From assembly GCA_964503615.1 (NCBI GenBank), contig CAZDBA010000018.1, forward strand, positions 1 to 42,210: a DNA stretch of 42,210 nucleotides, given 5' to 3'. Below are positions 1-7,120 of the stretch, piece by piece (positions within the stretch are counted from its first letter, which is position 1; the number at the start of each line of letters is the position of its first letter). The notes below the pieces were generated by a model. The model saw nothing but the letters and a program-made list of their open reading frames with translations, was not told the origin of the DNA and made no database searches. This DNA is from CAZDBA01 sp964503615 (GTDB lineage Bacteria > Planctomycetota > Planctomycetia > Pirellulales > Pirellulaceae). The translations under genes were made by a program, and so were the position numbers.

Positions 1-50
1 GCAGCGGAATCATAATCCGCGTGTCGGGGGTTCGAATCCCTCCACCGCTA
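1..50 (+). tRNA. tRNA with CAU anticodon, 3' part only (Met or Ile2)
   Basis: The 5' acceptor strand and D arm lie outside the window. The anticodon stem pairs bases 4-8 with 16-20 around a 7-base loop holding CAT at 11-13. The T arm pairs 26-30 with 38-42 around TTCGAAT, and 43-49 is the 3' acceptor strand with discriminator A at 50. CCA is not encoded. A CAU anticodon can be elongator Met, initiator Met, or Ile read with lysidine. The visible part looks elongator-like, but the missing half prevents a firm choice. Confidence 0.88.
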
Positions 51-61
51 CTTCAAAAACG

Positions 62-100
62 CCCTTTGATTTTGGTCTTTCCAAAATCAAAGGGTTTTTT
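62..100 (+). terminator. Intrinsic terminator of the CAU tRNA
   Basis: A perfect 14-bp inverted repeat (62-75 with 81-94, loop 76-80) is followed directly by six T residues (95-100). It starts 12 bases after the tRNA and fits a Rho-independent terminator on the plus strand. Confidence 0.9.
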
Positions 101-262
101 AATGCGCTGGAATACCTTGGTAACTTTCTGAAGTTGCGAAGGCTTCGCCTGCCTTTGCAGCAATTCTTCAAGCCTTTTGTGCTGAAGGTTTTAGGTTCAT
201 TGATTTGCATTGCTCGTTCCCTCAACTGTCTTGTTGGTTTTAGGTTGTGGGGTTGGGTTTTG

Positions 263-291
263 TTGACGTAAATTTGGGTTGGCAGTACGAT
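263..291 (+). promoter_or_regulatory. Candidate sigma-70-type promoter for the TolA-like gene
   Basis: TTGACG (263-268) and TACGAT (286-291) are separated by 17 bases. This would place transcription start near 298, about 40 bases before the ATG at 339. The call rests on consensus matching by eye only. Confidence 0.4.
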
Positions 292-338
292 TCGGCGTTA
301 ATTCTGCTACCGATTCCAATCTCGCTGAGGAAAATAAC

Positions 339-1985
339 ATGAGGTTTCTTTCGTCCGTAAGCGCCATCGTTGCATTGGGAAGCTTTTTAATTGCTGCCGA
401 CACAGTTGCTCAGCAAGGCCCCATTTTTGCGCCGCATAGCTCCATTAAGACCTCACCGATTTGGTACGGGAATCAGAATGGTGCACGCCCCAGTCAAGTT
501 CAGCGCTGGCAACCTGTTTACCGACCCTCGGTAAAAGTTCAAGCTACTCCCAAGATACAATACGTTGCACCACCGCGATTTGTCTTGCGCCAAGTGCCAA
601 TGGTGCAACCCGCCCCTCAGTTCGCACCCGTCGTAAATGAAGTCCCGCAATACCCGCAGGTTTATGAGGCCGCTCCTCCGATCCAGTCATCGCCGATCGT
701 AGATTTCGCATCTGAAGTTCCCTTGTATGAATATCCTAACGAGCAACCTGTAATCGACTATCCGATTTACGATTCTCCTATTGTTGGCAACTTTGATTTT
801 CAACAGCCGTTTCAACAAGGGTTTGAGATCCAGGAACCGAGCGGGCTGATTGATCAAATTGACTATGCACAACCAGTGGACAACCTCATCCATGAACCGA
901 CCGTCAACGGCTCGGTGGTGATGGGTGAGCTGGAAAATCTGCTACCCGAGAACTCGATTTTGGAAGAACCACTTCACGAGCCGCAGATCTTGAGCGAAGC
1001 TGAGTCGGTTATCGAGTCGCCTTCGGACATCTCTGTCGAAGAGATGGCTGCCAAATCCAAGATGGATCCGAAAGACCTTGAGAACGCACCGATGATCGAA
1101 GGCGAATTGATGCGACTTGAAGATAAAATCGATTCGAATCGTGAGGAAGTAAACGAGCAACTGGATGCACTTTCGGACACCATAAAACAAGCTTCAGACA
1201 AGACGAATGCTCAAATCGAAAAACTAAGCGAAGCAGTCGAGGCTCTTAACACAGATACTGACGGAGATGATGAAGCGGCTGCAGAGCTGGCCGCAATTCG
1301 AAAGCAAATTCGCACGCTTAACAAAAGCACCTCGGCAAAACAACGCGATGCAGTGACTCAAATCAAGGCCCTACAGGATCGCGTATCGGCGTTACACGCA
1401 GCCAATGAGGCTCAGCAGGCAGAAGCAAATGCTGAGAAAAATGAAAAGGCTGCTCGCAAGGCTGAGAAAGACAACCATCGAAACAGACAGAAAGATGCTG
1501 ATGCTATCCGCCAAGCAATGGAGGCAGCCGAAGCGGAAGCTCGTGCAATCGAAGCAGCCAAGATAAAGGCAGCCAAAGCAGCAGAAAAAGCTGCGAAAGA
1601 GAAAAAGGCCAAGGAGCGTGCTGCTGAGCGAAAGAGGGCTGCGGAGCAGAGAGAAGCCGAAAAGAAAAAAGCTGCGGCGAAGAAGATAGCTGACGAAGCA
1701 GCAGCAGCGGCCGAAAAAGAGGCACTCGATAAAGAAAAGGCAGCTGCGAAACGAAGAGCCGCAGCCAAAGCAAAAGCTGCCAAAGCGGCGAAAGAAAGGG
1801 CGGCTCGTGAGAAGGCCGAAAAAGAAGACAACCAAAAGGAACGCCGTCGCAAACGAAAAAGAAAAAAAGATCGGGACGACGATGATCATGAAGATGATGA
1901 CCACGGCGATCACTATGAAGGTGAAGACGATGACCACGGCGATCATGATGATGAAGATGAAGACGAAGAAGGTGAAGACGACTAG
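339..1985 (+). CDS. Exported TolA-like Lys/Ala/Glu-rich protein with His/Asp-rich tail
   Basis: No enzymatic family is recognised. The ATG at 339 is chosen because GAGG sits 9 bases upstream and the protein then opens with a signal peptide (hydrophobic core about residues 5-20, probable cleavage after Ala24 before QQ). This gives 548 aa. An in-frame upstream start at 279 would bury the signal peptide. Residues about 25-200 are rich in Pro, Gln and Tyr. Residues about 225-345 look helical and charged. Residues about 360-505 are a long run of Ala/Lys/Glu/Arg repeats like the TolA central helix. The last 40 or so residues are almost only Asp, Glu, His and Gly, with a 17-bp direct repeat (1896-1912 and 1929-1945). 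It is probably a periplasmic or surface structural protein, and the tail could bind metal ions; both are inference. Confidence 0.75.
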   Translation: MRFLSSVSAIVALGSFLIAADTVAQQGPIFAPHSSIKTSPIWYGNQNGARPSQVQRWQPVYRPSVKVQATPKIQYVAPPRFVLRQVPMVQPAPQFAPVVNEVPQYPQVYEAAPPIQSSPIVDFASEVPLYEYPNEQPVIDYPIYDSPIVGNFDFQQPFQQGFEIQEPSGLIDQIDYAQPVDNLIHEPTVNGSVVMGELENLLPENSILEEPLHEPQILSEAESVIESPSDISVEEMAAKSKMDPKDLENAPMIEGELMRLEDKIDSNREEVNEQLDALSDTIKQASDKTNAQIEKLSEAVEALNTDTDGDDEAAAELAAIRKQIRTLNKSTSAKQRDAVTQIKALQDRVSALHAANEAQQAEANAEKNEKAARKAEKDNHRNRQKDADAIRQAMEAAEAEARAIEAAKIKAAKAAEKAAKEKKAKERAAERKRAAEQREAEKKKAAAKKIADEAAAAAEKEALDKEKAAAKRRAAAKAKAAKAAKERAAREKAEKEDNQKERRRKRKRKKDRDDDDHEDDDHGDHYEGEDDDHGDHDDEDEDEEGEDD

Positions 1986-2091
1986 GGCGTTTCAAAACCT
2001 GGAGTGGACTTTGCTAGAAGCGTTGTTACCTCAGGGGCCAAAAGGAATGCTGGAATTATTCTGGCGAATCCCACTACGATCGCGATGAAAA

Positions 2092-2165
2092 GAACACTAA
2101 TCCGCTCTAATCTTCACTAATCAGAAGCGGGCAACGCCCCGCTTTTCCAGCGAAGATTAGTGTTC
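2092..2165. repeat. Nested inverted repeats, possible folded RNA or terminator
   Basis: Three inverted repeats share one centre. GAACACTAATC (2092-2102) pairs with 2155-2165, CTAATCTTC (2107-2115) pairs with 2152-2160, and AAGCGGG (2125-2131) pairs with 2138-2144. The outer two compete for 2155-2160. No strong T tract follows on either strand, so a classical intrinsic terminator is not clear. It may be a transcript-end structure of the upstream gene or a small dispersed repeat. Confidence 0.6.
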
Positions 2166-2261
2166 CCTTTCCTTATCAAAGCTCTTGGGGTGGAAATTTC
2201 CACTCGCAGCGAGTGTTTATGCCCTATGAGTTCGCGTTGCCCACGGCTGTCTCAGTTCGCG

Positions 2262-2290
2262 TTGTAGCAAAACTCTACGACTTATATACT
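2262..2290 (+). promoter_or_regulatory. Candidate promoter for the ROK kinase–lepA pair
   Basis: A good -10 box, TATACT (2285-2290), lies 17 bases after a weak -35, TTGTAG (2262-2267). The start site would be near 2297, about 37 bases before the ATG at 2334. Confidence 0.35.
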
Positions 2291-2333
2291 TGCGGTTGAT
2301 CTAAATTTCAGACCGCCACCGCACTTCGATTCC

Positions 2334-3353
2334 ATGCCCGAAAACGCTTCGCCATCGCCGTCCGCTTCGCCTCTATTTGTTGGCGTTGATGTAGGTGGCA
2401 CCAATATCAAAATTGGCGTTGTCGATTCGCACAAAACAGTTATCTGCAACGGTCATTTTCCGACCGAACAGCACTTGGGTCCACAACACGCGCTGGATCG
2501 AGCTGCAAAAGAGGTTCGCAAAATTCTGGAAGATTCAGGCCGTTCGATCGACGAAGCGGTTGCTTGCGGATTGGGTACACCGGGCACGATGGACATCCAC
2601 ACCGGAATGATTCTCGAACCGCCGAATCTACCTGGATGGCGAAACTACAATGTGCGTGATGGTTTGTCCAAAGCGATCGGGTTGCCGGTCACGTATACCA
2701 ACGATGCCAACGCGGCTGCGTACGGCGAGTACTGGGCTGGAGGTGGAGCCAAATTTAACAGCATGGTTCTGTTTACTCTGGGCACCGGAGTTGGCGGCGG
2801 GATTATCCTGGACGATCTGTGGATCGATGGCGCGCACAGCCACGGCGCCGAGATCGGACATGTCGTTATCGATACTACGGAAGAAGCCAGAAATTGCAGC
2901 TGTGGACATCCAGGCCATCTTGAAGCTTACACCAGCGCAACCGCTGTTGTTGCTCAGGCCGAAAAGGCGGTTGCGGCCGGAACCAAAACTTCGCTCTCCT
3001 CGCTCGACTCGATCACCGCTTTGGAGGTTTCTAATGCGGCTGAGGCTGGAGATACGTTCGCCCTGAATTTGGTTATGGAAACCGCTGAGTATCTGGCTCG
3101 CGGAGTGGTCGTTTTGGCCCACGTCATCGACCCAGAAGCGGTTATTTTGGGTGGCGCCATGAACTTTGGGGCCAACGAAACCCAATTAGGAAGGGATTTC
3201 CTGCAACGAATTCGAGACTGTGTGTCAAAATGGACTTTCCCAACGGTGGCAAAAAATCTAACAATTGACTTTGCCCAGCTTGAATCTGCGGCAGGCTGGA
3301 TTGGAGCCGCCGGAATTGGCCGAGTCGACTATCTTAAAAACCAAGCGAAATAG
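2334..3353 (+). CDS. ROK-family sugar kinase (glucokinase-like)
   Basis: It is predicted to phosphorylate a hexose such as glucose with ATP in the cytoplasm. The phosphate-binding DVGGTN motif is at residues 19-24. A GTGVGGG glycine loop and the EIGH motif (His176) of ROK proteins follow. The ROK zinc site is normally His plus CxCGxxGCxE. Here it reads C188-S-C190-G-H-P-G-H195-L-E, so the third Cys is replaced by His, which could still ligate zinc. Length (339 aa) is a little above the usual 300-330 because of a Ser/Pro-rich N-terminus. No clear ribosome site precedes the ATG. lepA starts 21 bases after the stop, so the two may be co-transcribed. Sugar specificity (glucose, fructose or N-acetylmannosamine) cannot be read from the sequence. 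Confidence 0.88.
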   Translation: MPENASPSPSASPLFVGVDVGGTNIKIGVVDSHKTVICNGHFPTEQHLGPQHALDRAAKEVRKILEDSGRSIDEAVACGLGTPGTMDIHTGMILEPPNLPGWRNYNVRDGLSKAIGLPVTYTNDANAAAYGEYWAGGGAKFNSMVLFTLGTGVGGGIILDDLWIDGAHSHGAEIGHVVIDTTEEARNCSCGHPGHLEAYTSATAVVAQAEKAVAAGTKTSLSSLDSITALEVSNAAEAGDTFALNLVMETAEYLARGVVVLAHVIDPEAVILGGAMNFGANETQLGRDFLQRIRDCVSKWTFPTVAKNLTIDFAQLESAAGWIGAAGIGRVDYLKNQAK

Positions 3354-3374
3354 CTTGAGGATTGCGCTAAAACA

Positions 3375-5213
3375 ATGAAGACCCGTTCTTCGGAAATTGA
3401 CTGTAAGTATATCCGTAACTTTTGCATCATTGCCCATATCGATCACGGTAAAAGCACACTTGCCGATCGGCTGTTGGAACACACCGGCACTGTATCCCAA
3501 CGCGAGATGCAAAACCAGTTACTGGACGACATGGAACTGGAACGCGAGCGGGGGATCACGATCAAAGCTCGCGCTGTGGCGATGGAAATTAAGCACGAAG
3601 GCCAACGTTACCAATTGAACCTGATCGACACGCCCGGCCACGTTGACTTTCAGTACGAAGTCTCCCGCAGTCTGGCCTGTTGCGAAGGTGCTTTGCTGTT
3701 GGCCGATGCGTTCCAAGGCGTCGAAGCTCAAACCGTTGCCAACGCTTACAACGCGATCGAACAGGAACTTGAAATCGTTCCGGTGATCAACAAAATCGAC
3801 CTCAAACATCAGCGTAGCGAAGAAGTCGCGCGTGAAATGGAACAATCGCTGGGCGTGAACCCGGAGCATATCGTAAAAGTCAGTGCGAAGTCGGGGATCA
3901 ACATCGACGAATTGCTTTCGGCGATCGTCCAGCGAATTCCGCCGCCGACGGGCGAAAAAGAAGAGCCGCTACAAGCGATGGTTTTCGATTCGCACTACGA
4001 CGAGTATCGCGGCGCGGTGACTTATATTCGAATCCTTAACGGTCGAGTTCGCAAAGGGGACAAGATTAAATTCCTGCGAGCCAACACGACGCACGACGTA
4101 TTGGAACTGGGGCAGTTTTGCCCAAAGCAAACACCTTGTGAAGGGTTGCATGCGGGACAAGTTGGTTACCTTATCTGTAACATCAAATCGCTGGACGCTG
4201 TTAATATCGGCGACACAGTAACGACGGTCAAAAACGAAGCGGAACCCCTGGAGGGCTATCAGGAACCGAGCCGGATGGTTTATTGCGGGCTCTATCCTTC
4301 GGATGGTCAGGATTTTTCCGAACTTCGTGATGCGTTGAACAAACTGTCGATTAACGATCCGAGTTTCGAATTCGAGCCGGAATCGAGTGACGCGTTGGGC
4401 TTCGGATTTCGATGCGGATTCCTGGGCCTGTTGCATATGGAGATCATCCAGCAACGACTGGAACAAGAATCGGATGTCGACTTGGTACAAACCGCGCCCA
4501 ATGTGACTTATGAGATCGTCAAAAAACTAACCGGCGAAGTGGTCCAGATTCATAAACCCCAAGACGTGCCCGATGCAGGGGATATTGAAGAGTTCCGCCA
4601 GCCGATCGTGCGGGTGAACTTGATCCAGCCCGAGGATTACGTGGGCCCGGTCATGAAACTGTGCCAAGAGCGAAGAGGGATCCAACAGTCGACCGAATAC
4701 CTTTCGTCGACGCGTGTGATGTTGACCTACGACCTACCGCTGGCTGAAGTGATCTACGACATGCACGACAAACTGAAGAGTCTTACCCGCGGTTATGGCA
4801 CGATGGACTACGAACTGCTGGGATATTTTCCCGCCGATTTGGTTCGTTTGGACATCTTGGTCAACGGGAAACGGGTCGATGCGTTGAGCGTGATCTGTAA
4901 CCGACATGACTCAGAACGCCGAGGCCGCGCGGTGGTCAAGACTTTGAAGCAGGAGATCAGCCGGCACATGTTCGAAGTGGCCGTTCAGGCTGCGATCGGG
5001 AATCGAGTGATCGCCCGTGAAACGGTGAAAGCGATGCGTAAGAATGTGACCGCGAAATGTTATGGCGGTGACATCAGTCGAAAGCGAAAGCTGTGGCAAA
5101 AGCAAAAAGAGGGTAAGAAGCGAATGAAGTCAATCGGCTCGGTCGACATCCCTCAAAAGGCGTTTATGGCCGTGTTGCAGACTGGCGATGACAACAACAA
5201 AAAACAAAAGTAG
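3375..5213 (+). CDS. lepA: Elongation factor 4 (LepA), ribosome-associated GTPase
   Basis: LepA/EF4 is a GTPase that binds the ribosome and acts in translation under stress and in ribosome biogenesis. The G-domain motifs are all present: AHIDHGKS near residue 20, RERGITIK (switch I), DTPGH (switch II), NKID and SAKSG. The EF-G-like domains and the LepA-specific C-terminal domain follow; the end carries the basic KRKLWQKQKEGKKRM segment typical of the family. Length, 612 aa, is near the usual 600. A GAGGA lies 13 bases before the ATG, slightly far. It follows the ROK kinase by 21 bases and converges on the minus-strand gene ending at 5331. Confidence 0.98.
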   Translation: MKTRSSEIDCKYIRNFCIIAHIDHGKSTLADRLLEHTGTVSQREMQNQLLDDMELERERGITIKARAVAMEIKHEGQRYQLNLIDTPGHVDFQYEVSRSLACCEGALLLADAFQGVEAQTVANAYNAIEQELEIVPVINKIDLKHQRSEEVAREMEQSLGVNPEHIVKVSAKSGINIDELLSAIVQRIPPPTGEKEEPLQAMVFDSHYDEYRGAVTYIRILNGRVRKGDKIKFLRANTTHDVLELGQFCPKQTPCEGLHAGQVGYLICNIKSLDAVNIGDTVTTVKNEAEPLEGYQEPSRMVYCGLYPSDGQDFSELRDALNKLSINDPSFEFEPESSDALGFGFRCGFLGLLHMEIIQQRLEQESDVDLVQTAPNVTYEIVKKLTGEVVQIHKPQDVPDAGDIEEFRQPIVRVNLIQPEDYVGPVMKLCQERRGIQQSTEYLSSTRVMLTYDLPLAEVIYDMHDKLKSLTRGYGTMDYELLGYFPADLVRLDILVNGKRVDALSVICNRHDSERRGRAVVKTLKQEISRHMFEVAVQAAIGNRVIARETVKAMRKNVTAKCYGGDISRKRKLWQKQKEGKKRMKSIGSVDIPQKAFMAVLQTGDDNNKKQK

Positions 5214-5330
5214 TTTCGCGACAGTCACTTTCGCTACGAGGCTGGCATTTTTTGCGAGCGGCACTTGTAGCCTTTAAGTGAATGAAGCGGCGGAATTCCG
5301 GTTAAAACCGGTACTACGAACGAGCACTCG

Positions 5331-5816
5331 TTAGAATTCCGGGCCACCCATTGAGTCTTTTAGATTGATCGGGCTACCTACGGCATTGCAGATTTCGAAT
5401 TTGCTTTCGAACACTTCTTTGAATTCGAAAACCTGGTCAAAGTGACTGCGTCGATCTTGCGGCGATTTTTTCATCAGCCCTGCATCGATCATGTTGTAAA
5501 CGATGTCTCCAAATGCGCTGGTCGTGCGAACTCCCCAACTGCCCAGTACAACTTGGGCCATGTAACCAAATTGATTCAGCGCATACAACCTGATCGCTTC
5601 GCACAACTGTTGACCAGTTAAGTGCCGCTCTGATTCTTCTGTTTTATCCACCACTTCATCAGGTGCCACTTCAGCCGATTCGGCTGCTGGTAGCGAGCCC
5701 AACTCCAATGCGTCGGCCGCATAAGCTAACGCCTCTCGAACAAAAACGTAAGCATCGATCGAATACCGCGGATCGTCTTTGATCAGTTGCAGTACTGAGT
5801 GAGGTTCGTTGGGCAT
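5331..5816 (-). CDS. Minf_1886 family protein (conserved Planctomycetes/Verrucomicrobia)
   Basis: This is a small soluble protein of 161 aa. Two blocks match the Minf_1886 family as I know it: an N-terminal helix region DPRYSIDAYVFVREAL, and a later region with the LTGQQLCEAIRLYALNQFG and AFGDIVYNMIDAGLM segments. A Glu/Ala-rich linker separates them. There is no signal peptide and no membrane segment. The function is unknown. It is the last gene of a minus-strand run after the SEC-C/TPR and PSP1 genes, 114 bases after the PSP1 stop, which hints at a role near RNA metabolism; that is only context. The family name comes from memory, not a search. Confidence 0.85.
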   Translation of the reverse strand: MPNEPHSVLQLIKDDPRYSIDAYVFVREALAYAADALELGSLPAAESAEVAPDEVVDKTEESERHLTGQQLCEAIRLYALNQFGYMAQVVLGSWGVRTTSAFGDIVYNMIDAGLMKKSPQDRRSHFDQVFEFKEVFESKFEICNAVGSPINLKDSMGGPEF

Positions 5817-5930
5817 GGATCAGAGTGTCGGCTAAGTGGAAATGGAAATGGAATCGATTGAGCTTGAAGCGCCGCCGGCGCCTGAAGTTGAAAGTCGACA
5901 ATATTATCTTCGCTTGGCTGGCGAATTCTG

Positions 5931-7046
5931 TCAATTTTTATTGTCCGGATTTTCCCCCGAGCCACCGTTAGAATCGTCACTTCTAGGCTTTCGTTTCCGC
6001 GGACGGCGACGCTTTCGCTTTCGCTTCTTGTCGCCCTTGGACGAATTCTCGATAGGGCTTGATGGCTTGCCATCAGATTGCTGTTGTTTGTCGGTACGTT
6101 TCGGCTTTTTTTCTGATCTCTGTTCGACAGCTGGTTTCTTGCCGACGTCAGGCTTGTTGCGTTGATCGTTGCTGCGTCGATCATTGCGCCGGCTGCTCCT
6201 GTCTGACTTTGGCTTACCGCCTGTGTCCTCTGGTGAACCCTTCTTAATAATCGATAGCACTTCGCTGGCATCAATTAATATTCGACGGTTGTCTTCGGTC
6301 TCCACCAACAACTGCTCGGCAAGTATTTCCTGGCCAATGACACGTGCCCTGCCCTCTCGAGTGACGATGTGAGATCCAACTTTGGGAAGTTGTTTTTGAA
6401 TCTCATCGTAGGTGTCAAACTCATATCGAAGACAACACTTTAACCGACCGCAACGCCCTGAAATTTTCGTTGGGTCGAGCGTCGCTTTTTGGATTTTTGC
6501 CATCCGCATGGAAACGGGCGGCATCTTGCTCAAGTGCGTGTTGCAACACACCGGGCGACCGCAATCGCCGTAGTCGGCCAGAATCTTTGCTTCGTCACGC
6601 ACTCCGATCTGCTTCATCTCGATTCGAGTCTGAAACTCACCGGCCAGCAGTTTTATCAGTTCGCGGAAATCAACTCGGTCTTCGGCGAGGTAATAGACAA
6701 CGATTCGCTCACCGCCTAACAATTGTTCCAGCTCGACCAATTGCATGACCAACCCGAGACTGTCGACGTGTTTTTGGCATCTTGCCAGTTTGTCATCACG
6801 CGACTCTTCCAGATGCGCCAACTCTCTAGCATCATCGTCGGTCATCTCACGAAGGATATGCCCGACGGGTGGCTGGTCCAGATGCGCCAAAGCGTCGTCA
6901 GTTGCCTCGCATAACACCAGCCCCGTTTCGATCCCCCGATTTGATCGCACAACGATTTCGTTGCCACGACGAAAGCTCTCCGAATCCTTGGCGACCATAA
7001 CGCCAAGTGCCCGCATTGCACCATATCTGACTACGAATTTTGACAC
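5931..7046 (-). CDS. PSP1 domain protein (RicT/YaaT-like) with very basic tail
   Basis: PSP1 proteins such as Bacillus RicT form a Cys-rich complex that helps RNase Y process mRNA and binds an Fe-S cluster. The conserved core is clear: SKFVVRYGAMRALG at the start, GLVLCEAT, then the Cys-rich section with DCGRPVCC and ISGRCGRLKCCLRYE. A GTG start at 7046 is chosen because family members start just before the VVRYG strand. A GTG at 7139 would overlap the upstream gene by 19 bases and add 31 unmatched residues. This gives 371 aa. The last 100 or so residues are disordered, full of Lys, Arg, Ser and Asp, and end in stretches like KRKRKRRRPRKRK, suggesting RNA binding (inference). No strong ribosome site precedes the start. 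It sits between the SEC-C/TPR gene and the Minf_1886 gene. Confidence 0.9.
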   Translation of the reverse strand: MSKFVVRYGAMRALGVMVAKDSESFRRGNEIVVRSNRGIETGLVLCEATDDALAHLDQPPVGHILREMTDDDARELAHLEESRDDKLARCQKHVDSLGLVMQLVELEQLLGGERIVVYYLAEDRVDFRELIKLLAGEFQTRIEMKQIGVRDEAKILADYGDCGRPVCCNTHLSKMPPVSMRMAKIQKATLDPTKISGRCGRLKCCLRYEFDTYDEIQKQLPKVGSHIVTREGRARVIGQEILAEQLLVETEDNRRILIDASEVLSIIKKGSPEDTGGKPKSDRSSRRNDRRSNDQRNKPDVGKKPAVEQRSEKKPKRTDKQQQSDGKPSSPIENSSKGDKKRKRKRRRPRKRKPRSDDSNGGSGENPDNKN

Positions 7047-7120
7047 GAGTGAGTTATTACTTTGGAAAAGTTGGAGGGGAGCTCTTTCTTCGACGCTGGG
7101 TTTGAACGAAAGCCCCGTAA

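Larger units (their letters stand above)
1986..2333. other. Intergenic stretch with nested inverted repeats, no gene seen
   Basis: No convincing ORF lies between the TolA-like gene and the ROK kinase. It contains a nested palindrome at 2092-2165 and a candidate promoter at 2262-2290, both listed separately. A decamer GTTCGCGTTG also occurs twice (within about 2229-2265). Confidence 0.6.

Noticed and set aside
1392..1995. Long minus-strand open frames opposite the TolA-like gene
   Set aside because: They arise from the low-complexity Lys/Ala/Glu and Asp/His codons on the plus strand; their products are Phe/Leu/Ser or His/Leu runs without any fold.
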